Made by a program: the position numbers and the translations under genes
The notes under the pieces: model-generated
Database searches by the model: none
What the model saw: only the letters and a program-made list of their open reading frames with translations
Told to the model about the DNA's origin: nothing
Origin: Sunxiuqinia rutila
GTDB lineage: Bacteria > Bacteroidota > Bacteroidia > Bacteroidales > Prolixibacteraceae
Length of the DNA: 64,000 nt
Direction: 5' to 3'
Assembly (NCBI RefSeq): GCF_050589705.1
Contig: NZ_JBNGOT010000003.1
Coordinates: 372,001-436,000, forward strand
Shown: piece after piece, positions 52,786-62,183 of the stretch
Position numbering within the stretch: the first letter of the stretch is position 1
Layout of the letters: each line of letters starts with the position of its first letter

Positions 52786-53556
52786 TTAAAACTTCCAGGT
52801 TCTCATTTGCTCATAGGTTGTCCGACAAGTCATATCGACATTCACCGGAACAATCGACACAAACTGGTTGTCCAACGCATGCATATCTGTGCCTTCCTGG
52901 TCGGGTTCAAAATTTTTAAAATAACCAGCCAGCCAATAGTATTCCCGCTGATGTGGATCCGTGCGTTTTTCCAATTCTTCCACCCACTTTCCGGCAGCTT
53001 GGCGGCACACTTTAATGCCTTCAATATTGCCTTTCGGAATGTTCACATTGAGGCTGACAAAGGGCGGCAAGCCTTTTTCGAAAACCGACTGAAAAACCCG
53101 GGCCACCCACATTTTGGCTTTTGAAAAATCGGCATCCGGCGCATAATCGCACAAAGAGAAGCCGATGGAGGGCACTCCATGCAAACAGCCTTCAATGGCT
53201 GCTCCCATCGTTCCGGAGTAGACTACACTGATGGATGAATTAGCGCCATGATTAATGCCGGAAATCACAAAGTCCGGAAGCCGTTCCACCAAATGATTAA
53301 AGCCCAGTTTTACACAATCAACCGGGGTGCCACTGCACTTGTAGGCAATGTATCCCTCTTCCTCCTCCACCTTGGTGGCTCGTAAAGGCTTATCCACAGA
53401 AATGGCATTCGACATACCCGACATGGCCATTTCCGGTGCAACAACTATCACATCTCCAAAAAGACGCATTACCTCAGACAATTCTTTCAAACCTTTCGCC
53501 TGAATTCCATCATCATTGGTAATAAATATTAGCGGACGCTGTTTCATTTTTTCCAT
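52786..53556 (-). CDS. surE: 5'/3'-nucleotidase SurE
   Basis: 256 aa metal-dependent survival-protein phosphatase that dephosphorylates nucleoside monophosphates. The N-terminal ITNDDGIQAKG holds the metal-binding Asp pair; SGTPVDCVKLG and VISGINHGANSSISVVYSGTMGAA are family hallmarks. Two starts are possible, ATG at 53556 or at 53547. It is the first gene of the surE-membrane protein-lpxB-gldFG group. Confidence 0.97.
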   Translation of the reverse strand: MEKMKQRPLIFITNDDGIQAKGLKELSEVMRLFGDVIVVAPEMAMSGMSNAISVDKPLRATKVEEEEGYIAYKCSGTPVDCVKLGFNHLVERLPDFVISGINHGANSSISVVYSGTMGAAIEGCLHGVPSIGFSLCDYAPDADFSKAKMWVARVFQSVFEKGLPPFVSLNVNIPKGNIEGIKVCRQAAGKWVEELEKRTDPHQREYYWLAGYFKNFEPDQEGTDMHALDNQFVSIVPVNVDMTCRTTYEQMRTWKF

Positions 53557-53680
53557 TTTTTATGCGAACCACAAAGATAATCTTATCCCCTTGAATGGCT
53601 AAAAAATTCAAACCCTATTTTCGCCCGAAATAAACCAACTGACCAACAGACTCGTTAAACAAGTACTAAAACGTCAGATT

Positions 53681-54064
53681 ATGGAAAAACTAAAAGATGC
53701 CGTTGTATGGGCCGAAATACCCGTCCTGAATTTTGACCGGGCCAAAGCCTTCTACTCCAAAATTTATGATTATGACATGTACGAACAAATGATGGGCCAC
53801 CACCGCATGGGCTTTCTGCCAATGGATCCGGACGCCCGCGGAGTTGGCGGAGCCATTGTTCAGGGGCAAGGCTATACACCAAGCGCATTGGGATCCAAAG
53901 TTTACCTGAACGCTGGCAATGACCTTAGCCTGGTGCTTAACCGGGTAAGCCTGGCCGGAGGGAAAGTCATTCAGCCCAAAACAAAAATTACAGATGAAAT
54001 TGGCTATTATGCCGTATTTGAAGACACCGAAGGCAACCATGTCTGCCTGCATTCCATGAACTAA
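53681..54064 (+). CDS. VOC (glyoxalase/bleomycin resistance) family protein
   Basis: 127 aa, single vicinal-oxygen-chelate unit pair: AEIPVLNFDRAKAFYSKIYDY begins the first beta-alpha-beta-beta-beta module and YAVFEDTEGNHVCLHS ends the second, with FEDTEGN giving the usual metal-site Glu region. Cytoplasmic. Members are lyases, dioxygenases or binding proteins; this one is not further assignable. It is divergent from surE, with 124 bp between. Confidence 0.87.
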   Translation: MEKLKDAVVWAEIPVLNFDRAKAFYSKIYDYDMYEQMMGHHRMGFLPMDPDARGVGGAIVQGQGYTPSALGSKVYLNAGNDLSLVLNRVSLAGGKVIQPKTKITDEIGYYAVFEDTEGNHVCLHSMN

Positions 54065-54584
54065 ACGCAACCCGCAGCAGCTAATTTAAATCTCTGAGCA
54101 GCGATGTGGTCCATCGGATCAATCATACGTCAATTCTTTAGAATGCCTGTCACTAATTAACCTCTAAATGAAAAAACGTGTGAAAGTCCTTGAAAAAAGT
54201 GACTAATAATAAACACAGATTCATATAGCAAGATGAATTTTGAAGCGTTCAAACTTTGTCTTGCTTTTCTTTCGAATGCATACTCCAACAAATAGTTTTT
54301 TCTTATCGGGGCAAGTTTAATGCTTCTTTCTCGAATTCATCCAACGCTCGTTTTTTCGGCCCCCTAGCGCTTATCCAACATCAAAAACATGAAATTAAGT
54401 TCATTATTAAACAAAACAAAAGCCCAGCGACCAAACAAAAAAAAGAGCATGCTAAGTTCTTTAAGACACTGACAACAAACAACGTAACTCACAAAAAGAT
54501 TTATTTGAACAATTTATAAAAACATAAAAATTTTCGATTAATTTTATCTATTTGTAAATTCGCAATTCAAATTAATTGACTAGA
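54065..54584. other. Gene-free AT-rich stretch before the ROK regulator
   Basis: About 520 bp with no credible gene. An open frame at 54256-54519 has no homology signature or start context and its composition looks non-coding. The last 100 bp are very AT-rich and probably include the ROK gene promoter. No repeat or RNA gene was recognised. Confidence 0.6.
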
Positions 54585-54606
54585 TTTACTTTCACTGAAA
54601 AGTAAA
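54585..54606. promoter_or_regulatory. 22-bp palindrome in the ROK gene leader, candidate operator
   Basis: Perfect inverted repeat TTTACTTT/AAAGTAAA (54585-54592 with 54599-54606) with a 6-bp centre CACTGA. It lies 28 bp before the ROK start codon. ROK repressors bind palindromes of about this size and often control themselves, so an autoregulatory operator is plausible. Confidence 0.45.
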
Positions 54607-54634
54607 CAATCAAACTAAAGTAACACCTAACGAC

Positions 54635-55873
54635 ATGGTTCTGCGAAAGAAAGAAGATACGGACAATATGCAAATAAGCGAGTTGAAACACTACAAACTG
54701 CGCATGCAGATTATTCGTTATCTCTATAAAAAATCGCCGCAGCCAGCTTCTTACCTCAGTAAGAAAACCCATGTTAGTTTACCAACCGTTCGAGCTGTCT
54801 TGGATGAGCTGATTACTGAAAAAATTATATGTATTACGGGAATAGGCCCTTCCAAAGGAGGACGCCGCCCAATACTCTACAGTCTTTTATCTGAGGCTTA
54901 TTACATTATGGCCGTAGAGGTTGGGCACCATAGAGCCAAGGCATCACTTTTCAATTGTCACAACAAAGAGGTAACAGAAATCCATGAGTACACCACCAAT
55001 ATTGATGATCCACATTTTTTAGAACATACTAAAGCTGTTTTCGATCAACTGCTGGTTCAATCGGGGTTAAAACGAAGCCAGATTGTTGCTCTAGGAGTAA
55101 GTATGCCTGGCTTAATCGACTCGGTGAATGGCATTAACAAAACCATTAAGGATCCAAAGGCACAAGCAGTAAAAGCCAGACTCTCGAAGCATTTTAACAT
55201 CCCTATCTATATTGAAAATGACGCCCGGATGCAGGCCTTAGGTGAATCCGTTTTCGGAAAAGCCCAAAAAACCAAAAACACACTTGTTCTGAACTGGCAT
55301 TGGGGACTGGGGCTGGGCATGATTCTGGACGGACAAATTTACCAAGGGGCTAATGGTTCTGCTGGCGAATTCAGCCACCTTCGGATAATACCGCAAGGAA
55401 AGCTTTGCACCTGCGGGAAACAAGGATGCCTGCAAACCATCGCTTCCACACAAACGCTGCTGGACATGGCCAAGGCCGAAATAGCAAAAAAAACGCCCTC
55501 GCAACTAACCAGTAGTTACGCCAGCAAACCGGAAGAACTGGATGTAACCGCCATTACAAACTATGCTAAAAGAGGAGATGAGCTTTCCATCTCGCTCCTG
55601 CATCAATTGAGTTCCAATCTGGCATGGGGGCTTTCCATCCTCATCGAGCTTTATAACCCGGAATTGATTGTTTTAAACGGCCCCGTTACCCAAGCCGGAA
55701 AATACATTCTAATTCCCATTCAACAAGCGTTAAATCAATACTGTCTGGATAACATTATTGAGGATATTCGAATTGAGATCTCCGAACTTGGAGAACATTC
55801 CGGACTCAAAGGAGTGGCAGTCATGGTGTTTCAAAAATTATTCCGCGACAAATCAACAGACTCGCATTATTAA
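54635..55873 (+). CDS. ROK family transcriptional regulator (NagC/XylR type)
   Basis: 412 aa. An N-terminal winged helix (about 18-75: IIRYLYKKSPQPASYLSKKTHVSLPTVRAVLDELI) is joined to a ROK sugar-kinase-like domain. The domain holds the sugar-site Asp in ENDARMQALGE, the loop GLGLGMILDGQIYQGANGSAGEFSH and the zinc motif CTCGKQGC with the preceding His. Regulators of this family sense a sugar or amino-sugar phosphate and repress catabolic genes. The target is not evident: the next gene, 239 bp on, belongs to thiol synthesis. A 22-bp palindrome just upstream may be its own operator. Confidence 0.92.
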   Translation: MVLRKKEDTDNMQISELKHYKLRMQIIRYLYKKSPQPASYLSKKTHVSLPTVRAVLDELITEKIICITGIGPSKGGRRPILYSLLSEAYYIMAVEVGHHRAKASLFNCHNKEVTEIHEYTTNIDDPHFLEHTKAVFDQLLVQSGLKRSQIVALGVSMPGLIDSVNGINKTIKDPKAQAVKARLSKHFNIPIYIENDARMQALGESVFGKAQKTKNTLVLNWHWGLGLGMILDGQIYQGANGSAGEFSHLRIIPQGKLCTCGKQGCLQTIASTQTLLDMAKAEIAKKTPSQLTSSYASKPEELDVTAITNYAKRGDELSISLLHQLSSNLAWGLSILIELYNPELIVLNGPVTQAGKYILIPIQQALNQYCLDNIIEDIRIEISELGEHSGLKGVAVMVFQKLFRDKSTDSHY

Positions 55874-56112
55874 TGCCTAATTACTTCCCGCTAATTTTCC
55901 ACAATTTTACGATTCTAGTTTCGCTTAACAGAAACAGGCTCAACGCCTCTGCGCGACAATAGAAACCAGCGATAACTTCTTTTAACGACACTTTATTAGC
56001 AAAGTGTGAACTTAGATTTTAGGTGCTTGTTTTCATATTCAATTACCTGACAAAACTTATTTCAATAGTTTATTTCTAATTTTGAGTGTTAGAAACACAG
56101 GAGACATACGAG

Positions 56113-57114
56113 ATGGAAAATTCAACTTACAATTTCACCCCACTTCCCGGATATGAAAACTTTGAGGCAACCACTCAGATTATCATCGCTGAAATTCTCA
56201 GGCGCAAACTGCCTTTCGAGATCATTGATGCCGATAACAATTTACTGGCGGTTACCTTCAACGATAAAGAATATATCATTCATGAAGGGACCATTTCAGA
56301 CGCAAACAGCCTGATTGCCTATTGGATTTCGAATGACAAGTGGATGACCCGCCAGTTTTTGAAACGGCAAAACATCCGGCAAGCCCAAGGAGTCTTGTTA
56401 CTGCGAAATTATGCGGATCAGCAGCTTAGCGTCATCAACTTTCCGGCAGTGGTAAAACCCGCCAATACCGATCATGGCATTGCTGTAAGCACCAACATCC
56501 AAACAACCGATGAGCTCAAAAAAGCCATAGAACAGGCATTTCAGTATTCCGATAAAGTGATCGTGGAAGAGTTCTTTTCCGGCCGGGAATACCGTTTCCT
56601 GGTTATTGATAGCGAGGTACGTGCCATAGCCTATCGCGAACCAGCCAATGTATCAGGCGATGGGCAGCATACCATCCGGCAATTGGTTGAATTAAAAAAT
56701 AAAGGCAGGGGAACCGATTACCGGCATCCGTTGTTAAAGATTACGATTGACGACGAAGTGCTCCGACACCTTAAAGCATCATCACTGAATCCGGACAGCA
56801 TTTTGAAACCGGGAGAAAAAGTGTATTTACGCAAGAATTCAAATTTAAGTACGGGCGGCGATAGCATTGATGTTACTGACGATATGCCGGACTTTTACAA
56901 ACAAGTAGCTATCCGCGCAGCACAAGCCGGAGGCCTCAACATTGCCGGCATTGATATCATTATTCAGGCAATTGATCAAACGCCATCTCCTGAAAACTAC
57001 ATTGTAGTCGAACTTAATGCGCCAGCCATGCTCTCGATGCACGATTTTCCCTACATCGGCAAAAACCGACAGGTAGAAAAATACGTCCTCGACAGCATTC
57101 TGAATTCAAAATAA
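56113..57114 (+). CDS. ATP-grasp ligase resembling the C-terminal half of GshF (probable glutathione synthetase)
   Basis: 333 aa from the ATG at 56113, preceded by AGGAGA at a good distance; a GTG at 56086 is less likely. The ATP-grasp fold contains FPAVVKPANTDHGIAVS, an EEFFSGREYRFLVID strand, REPANVSGDGQHTIRQLV and the strongly conserved VYLRKNSNLSTGGDSIDVTDDM. These match the glutathione-synthetase half of bifunctional GshF. Here it is a separate protein, and 81 bp downstream is a plant-type glutamate-cysteine ligase gene, so the pair should make glutathione from Glu, Cys and Gly. A different final amino acid cannot be excluded. Confidence 0.85.
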   Translation: MENSTYNFTPLPGYENFEATTQIIIAEILRRKLPFEIIDADNNLLAVTFNDKEYIIHEGTISDANSLIAYWISNDKWMTRQFLKRQNIRQAQGVLLLRNYADQQLSVINFPAVVKPANTDHGIAVSTNIQTTDELKKAIEQAFQYSDKVIVEEFFSGREYRFLVIDSEVRAIAYREPANVSGDGQHTIRQLVELKNKGRGTDYRHPLLKITIDDEVLRHLKASSLNPDSILKPGEKVYLRKNSNLSTGGDSIDVTDDMPDFYKQVAIRAAQAGGLNIAGIDIIIQAIDQTPSPENYIVVELNAPAMLSMHDFPYIGKNRQVEKYVLDSILNSK

Positions 57115-57195
57115 ATGGCACTTGCCCGTTTAAGCGGACAAGGAAAATCAACAGGAGCATGACATTGCAGGCTCCCATTAATTATTCATGGTACC

Positions 57196-58566
57196 ATGAC
57201 GAAAATCGAGAAACAACAAGAAATACTCCATAAATCACAGCTGGTTGCTTATTTTGAGCGGGGAAACAAACCCCCGGAAGACTGGGGAATTGGAACTGAG
57301 CACGAAAAATTTCTCTACGATCAAAGTTCTTTAAAACGGTTGGACTACGCCTCTGAAACGGGCATCCGAACCATTTTAAAACACATGCAGCAAAATGGCT
57401 GGCAGCCCATCATGGAGCAAGACAACATTATCGGGCTCAGCCAAAATGGCGCATCAATCACCCTGGAACCCGGAGGCCAGTTTGAGCTTTCGGGCAAAAA
57501 TTTCAAAACCATCCACCATACCTTCATTGAAACCAAAAAGCATTTTGAAGAGCTAAAAACCATCTGCCAGAAATTCGGTTTTTTCAGCCTTCCCATGGGA
57601 GTCGATCCTTTATGGCAGGTCGATGAGCTTCCCTGGATGCCCAAGTCCCGCTATGTAATCATGCGGAATTACATGCCCACCAAGGGAAAACTGGGACTAG
57701 ATATGATGACCAATACAGCAACAATTCAGGTAAACCTGGATTACGCCAGCGAAGCAGATATGATTCAGAAAATGCGCATTGCACAAGCCTTACAGCCCAT
57801 TGCAACAGCCATTTTTGCCAACTCCCCTTTTTCCGGAGGAAAACCCAACGGGTATTTAAGCTATCGTGCCCAAATCTGGAACGATACGGATCCGGATCGT
57901 TGTGGCTTTTTGCCCTTCATTTTTGATAAAGGCTTTGGCTTCGAACGTTGGGTGGACTACTTATTGAATGTCCCCATGTATTTTATTTATCGCGACCAGG
58001 AATTTCTGCCTGCTCATGGAATGACCTTTAAGGATTTTTTGGATGGGAAACACGTACTAAAGCCCACCATCAACGATTGGGAAGTGCATGCCTCCACGGT
58101 ATTCCCCGATGTACGTCTCAAACAGTTTATTGAAATGCGCGGAGCCGATGCAAGCTGTGTCAATCACATTGCAGCACTTTCAGCCTTCTGGGTTGGCTTG
58201 CTATATGACGAACAAAGCCGAAACGAAGCTTATGAGCTCATCTCAAAATGGACTGTCGAAGACATGCAGGCCATCCGGGCTCAGGTACCTAAAGCCGGAC
58301 TAAATGCGTCCTCTGGTAACATCCATGTGGGGCAAACGGCCAAGCATTTATACCAACTTGCACTGGACGGACTCACCCGCCGATCGCAACTGTGGGGCTC
58401 CGAAGATGAAAGCCAATACCTCAACCCGGTACGTGACATTACCGCTAGCGGTATCACTCAAGCCGAAAGGTTATTGCAGCGCTTTCATACCGTGTATCAC
58501 GAAGATGTAAGGGAGTTGCTATACACCTGGCAAAAGTTACAGTTACAGAGTTGCCCCAAGGAATAA
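57196..58566 (+). CDS. gshA: Glutamate-cysteine ligase, plant/alphaproteobacterial type (GCS2)
   Basis: 456 aa enzyme forming gamma-glutamylcysteine with ATP. The GCS2-type signature residues appear in WGIGTEHEKFLYD, SITLEPGGQFELSG, RNYMPTKGKLGLDMM and FIEMRGADAS. This plant-like class differs from the E. coli GshA and from the N-terminal half of GshF. Cytoplasmic. It is the second gene of a cluster: the GshF-like ligase upstream and two ABC half-exporter genes downstream (58-bp gap). The combination suggests glutathione or gamma-glutamylcysteine made for internal redox use and possibly for export. Confidence 0.93.
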   Translation: MTKIEKQQEILHKSQLVAYFERGNKPPEDWGIGTEHEKFLYDQSSLKRLDYASETGIRTILKHMQQNGWQPIMEQDNIIGLSQNGASITLEPGGQFELSGKNFKTIHHTFIETKKHFEELKTICQKFGFFSLPMGVDPLWQVDELPWMPKSRYVIMRNYMPTKGKLGLDMMTNTATIQVNLDYASEADMIQKMRIAQALQPIATAIFANSPFSGGKPNGYLSYRAQIWNDTDPDRCGFLPFIFDKGFGFERWVDYLLNVPMYFIYRDQEFLPAHGMTFKDFLDGKHVLKPTINDWEVHASTVFPDVRLKQFIEMRGADASCVNHIAALSAFWVGLLYDEQSRNEAYELISKWTVEDMQAIRAQVPKAGLNASSGNIHVGQTAKHLYQLALDGLTRRSQLWGSEDESQYLNPVRDITASGITQAERLLQRFHTVYHEDVRELLYTWQKLQLQSCPKE

Positions 58567-58624
58567 AAAAATACGGATCTGCTGTCGGAACAATCCGGCA
58601 AATACAAAAGCATATAAACAAGGC

Positions 58625-60370
58625 ATGTTTTCAAAACTAAAGTTCTTAATCAACTACATGCACCAATATCGTTGGTGGTATACCGGAGGAATTTTCTTCC
58701 TGGCCCTTACCGTCTGGATATCGGTTTCCATTCCCGAATACATTCAACAGGCTATCGACCTTATTGCCACAGGACGTTCAGGCAACGAAACAGCCTTCAA
58801 CACCAATGTACTGATTATTGTTGGGCTGGCTGTAAGTTTGATTATCGTACGCTCGCTCTCCCGCATTCTGATTTTCATTCCCGCGCGGCTAATTGAAAAA
58901 CAACTAAAAGGCGAGCTTTTTAAAAAGTTAGCCTCCTTCGGAAAAGATTATTACGATGAAAATGCCACGGGAAGCATTATCTCCCGCATTAATAACGATA
59001 TCAACGGAGTGCGAATGATTACTGGATTTGGCTTTTTACAGATTGGTAACATCCTGTTTTCTTTATCGCTTACCCCATACAAAATGTGGCAACTCTCCCC
59101 CATCCTCACCTTGTACTGCATCATTCCGATGGTAGTTATTTTTGTGGTGGTGCGTATCGGGATGGCCGTGATGGTGAAAAACACCCGGCGGCAAATGAAT
59201 ATTCTTCAAAAGCTCTCCGGAAAAACCATTTCTTTTCTGTCGGGAAACAGCGTCATCAAAAGCTACAACATTTATGACTATGCCGAGCAGGAAGTTCAAA
59301 AAGAAAACGTTTCGCTGTTTGAAGCAACCCTGAAAATCACCTGGATTCGCTCCTTTATTATGCCCCTGCTTGCCAACCTTGGACAGATTCTCAAAATTGT
59401 AGTTCTGCTGGTTGGCGGAATGTACGTCATCAACGGGGAATTCACCATTGGAGAACTGACAGCCTACATCGCTTATGCAGCGCTGCTGAGCCATCCCATC
59501 ATGGGGCTAGGTTGGGTGCTTACTATTTTCCAGCAAGGCTTTGTTGGTATAAGCAGTCTACAAACCATCAGAGATCGCCAAGGTCCCGATGAGCAGCGTC
59601 AGTTGCTTCCTCAACAGGAAAAAGAGCAACTATTCCAATCGGGCATCGAGGTTAAAAACTTAAGTTTTACCTACCACAATGGCAACCGCCCCGCCTTGCA
59701 AAACATCTCCTTTTCCATCAAGCCCGGACAGGTTGTTGGAATCACCGGGCAGGTTGGCTCCGGAAAAACAACCCTTATCAACTGTTTGAACGGTTATTTG
59801 CGTCCGGAAAAAGGCATGATTTATTTTGGCAAGAACGATGCTGCCGAACTTAAAAGTGAAGTAATCCGGTCGGCCGTCCGTACCGTTAGTCAGGAAGTTT
59901 TCCTTTTTTCTGACAGCATTGAAAACAACATTGCCTTTGGATCGTCTCAGGCTGCAAAACGAAATAATTTCGATGAAGTTATTTATAAAAGTGCATTTGC
60001 CGATGAACTGGCTCGCTTCACACACCGCGAAAAAACACTGGTAGGCGAAAAAGGCATTATGCTTTCCGGCGGTCAAAAACAACGGATAAGCCTGGCCCGG
60101 GCTCTTTATACGCCTTGCGACCTGCTTATTCTCGATGATGTATTTTCTGCAGTTGACACCGATACCGAACGGTTCCTGATCAAACAAATCTTTGAACAAC
60201 GAACAGCACAAAGCCTGATTGTCATCTCAAACCGGATCAGCGTACTGGAGAAAACAGACTTTACGCTGGTGCTTGAAGACGGACAGATGGCTGCCAAAGG
60301 AACCCATCAGGAACTCCAGAATCAGTCAGACTTCTATCGGGAAATACTGAATCTGCAACAGGAAAGCTAG
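58625..60370 (+). CDS. ABC half-exporter with degenerate ATPase site (subunit 1 of a heterodimer)
   Basis: 581 aa: six-helix ABC exporter membrane domain (about 1-320) and a nucleotide-binding domain (about 340-581). Walker A is GQVGSGKTT and the signature LSGGQ (480-484) is intact. The catalytic Glu after Walker B is replaced by Asp505 (LLILDDV) and the switch His by Asn536 (VISNRIS). These changes are typical of the non-hydrolysing half of asymmetric heterodimeric exporters (TM287/288, TmrAB type). It pairs with the next gene, 23 bp downstream. Location after gshA suggests a thiol or thiol-conjugate substrate. Confidence 0.92.
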   Translation: MFSKLKFLINYMHQYRWWYTGGIFFLALTVWISVSIPEYIQQAIDLIATGRSGNETAFNTNVLIIVGLAVSLIIVRSLSRILIFIPARLIEKQLKGELFKKLASFGKDYYDENATGSIISRINNDINGVRMITGFGFLQIGNILFSLSLTPYKMWQLSPILTLYCIIPMVVIFVVVRIGMAVMVKNTRRQMNILQKLSGKTISFLSGNSVIKSYNIYDYAEQEVQKENVSLFEATLKITWIRSFIMPLLANLGQILKIVVLLVGGMYVINGEFTIGELTAYIAYAALLSHPIMGLGWVLTIFQQGFVGISSLQTIRDRQGPDEQRQLLPQQEKEQLFQSGIEVKNLSFTYHNGNRPALQNISFSIKPGQVVGITGQVGSGKTTLINCLNGYLRPEKGMIYFGKNDAAELKSEVIRSAVRTVSQEVFLFSDSIENNIAFGSSQAAKRNNFDEVIYKSAFADELARFTHREKTLVGEKGIMLSGGQKQRISLARALYTPCDLLILDDVFSAVDTDTERFLIKQIFEQRTAQSLIVISNRISVLEKTDFTLVLEDGQMAAKGTHQELQNQSDFYREILNLQQES

Positions 60371-60393
60371 TAAAAAACGACAACTCAAGCGCA

Positions 60394-62178
60394 ATGATAA
60401 ACGCAACTCAAAAAATATTAAAAACAAAAGACTGGCAATTGCTTCAGCGATTTGGACGCTATTTTATTCCCCATAAAAAATGGCTCCTTTTCAGCATTGC
60501 GTCCATTCCAATTACAACAATTGCAGGTATTCTGTTTTTATGGCTGGTCGAAAATATTGTAGACAACTACATTGTACCGGGCAATAAAGAAGGCCTGCTC
60601 CTGCAGATTATTCTGCTGGCTGGGGTCCTCATCCTCAACCTGCTTTTTGACGGAATTTACAGCTATTCGTTTTCCAAATCAGGCGGGCTGGCCATTGTCG
60701 ACGTTCGAAAAAAACTATTTGGTAAATCCCTGCGTTTTCCATTAAGCTATTTTGATAAAAAACCAATCGGAGTAACCCTTTCGCGCCTAACCAGCGATAT
60801 GGAATCCATCTCTGAATCCTTCGCTGCCGGTATCCTTGGCCTGCTGGCCGACAGCATCAAAACACTAGCGCTGGTCGGTTACCTGTTCTATCTCAACTGG
60901 CGCCTTACCTTGGTGTTACTGTTGGTTGTGCCTGTCATTATTCTGGTCATGCGTTATCTTCGCAAAAAAATAAGAGCAGCCTACAACAGTTCGCGCTCCA
61001 GCCTGGCCAAGTCTGCGGCTTATTTGCAGGAAGCGCTGAACGGCATGAAAACCATTCAACTTTATGCTGCGGAAGAGGAAGCTCTAAACAAATATGACCA
61101 GCTGAACAAGCAATATTGCGATGCGCAAAACAAGTCGAATGTATACGACTCGGCTTTATATTCATTGGTTGAAGGCATCACCTCCATTGCCACGGCTTTG
61201 GTCATTTGGTATGGGGCCATTCAAATCTGGGACTTCGGCTTCACCATGGGGGTGCTGATTGTGTTTGTCACAACCCTCGAACGGCTTTTTGTACCTGTCA
61301 AACAGTTTGCCCAGCAAATTTCAACGATCCAACGAGCCTTGTCGGCCCTGGAGCACATCAATGAATTATTTGAGCAGCAAGTGGAAGATCCCTCAGAAGA
61401 CCGCAGCCAGGCAAAACCACAAGCCCTGCCACTCCACGAAATCGAATTCAACAATGTTTCCTTTCGGTATTCTGAAGATACGCCGGATGTTTTAAAAAAC
61501 ATCTCCTTCAAACTTCGAAAAGGCGACCGCCTGGCCTTGGTAGGCACAACGGGCTCCGGTAAATCAACCATCATTAAACTGTTGGCCAAAACCTACACCG
61601 GCTATCGCGGATCCATCAAAATCAACGGAATTGAATTGACAGAACTGCCACTGGCGCAGATTCGCGAAACCATATCGGTTATGCAACAAGACATTTTCAT
61701 GTTCAACAATACCATCGAATTCAACATTTCGTTGGGGCGCGAATCCATTTCACAGGAGGATGTCAAGCAGGCGGCTTCCTTCGTTTTTGCCAACCATTTT
61801 ATTCACCAGCTGCCCGGAGGCTACCAGTTTGTGATTCAAGACAACGGAGACAACCTTTCGAAAGGACAGGCCCAGCTCATTTCGTTTGCACGGGCAATTT
61901 GCAGCAACAGCGAATTGATTATTCTGGATGAAGCAACCAGCGCAGTAGACTCCTTAACGGAACAGTACATTCAGCAGGCCATCGCCAATATTTTCTCGTT
62001 AAAAACGGTGATTGCCGTAGCTCACCGACTCAGCACAATCAAAAATTCGGACCTGATTCTTGTTTTAGAAGACGGACAAATTATTGAACGAGGAAACCAC
62101 GAGGAACTGCAAAAGCAAGGCGGAAAATACGCGCAATTACTGCATCAGTTTGAAGAGGAAAATAAAGGTATTGAATAA
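60394..62178 (+). CDS. ABC half-exporter with catalytic ATPase site (subunit 2 of a heterodimer)
   Basis: 594 aa, membrane domain about 1-325, nucleotide-binding domain about 350-594. Walker A GTTGSGKST, catalytic Glu513 (LIILDEATSAVD) and switch His544 (VAHRLSTI) are all present. The signature is altered to LSKGQ (488-492, Lys490 in place of Gly). In a heterodimer that changed signature faces the degenerate Walker B/switch of subunit 1, completing one inactive site, while the other site is fully canonical. It converges on the EamA gene, the two stop codons being about 5 bp apart. Confidence 0.93.
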   Translation: MINATQKILKTKDWQLLQRFGRYFIPHKKWLLFSIASIPITTIAGILFLWLVENIVDNYIVPGNKEGLLLQIILLAGVLILNLLFDGIYSYSFSKSGGLAIVDVRKKLFGKSLRFPLSYFDKKPIGVTLSRLTSDMESISESFAAGILGLLADSIKTLALVGYLFYLNWRLTLVLLLVVPVIILVMRYLRKKIRAAYNSSRSSLAKSAAYLQEALNGMKTIQLYAAEEEALNKYDQLNKQYCDAQNKSNVYDSALYSLVEGITSIATALVIWYGAIQIWDFGFTMGVLIVFVTTLERLFVPVKQFAQQISTIQRALSALEHINELFEQQVEDPSEDRSQAKPQALPLHEIEFNNVSFRYSEDTPDVLKNISFKLRKGDRLALVGTTGSGKSTIIKLLAKTYTGYRGSIKINGIELTELPLAQIRETISVMQQDIFMFNNTIEFNISLGRESISQEDVKQAASFVFANHFIHQLPGGYQFVIQDNGDNLSKGQAQLISFARAICSNSELIILDEATSAVDSLTEQYIQQAIANIFSLKTVIAVAHRLSTIKNSDLILVLEDGQIIERGNHEELQKQGGKYAQLLHQFEEENKGIE

Positions 62179-62183
62179 GAACA

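Noticed and set aside
54256..54519. 87-codon open frame before the ROK gene
   Set aside because: Composition and residue content look non-coding, with no signal peptide, domain or gene neighbour support.
58625..62178. CydDC cytochrome-assembly exporter
   Set aside because: The degeneracy pattern and neighbours fit a general asymmetric heterodimeric exporter; no cytochrome bd genes are near, so no CydDC name was given.
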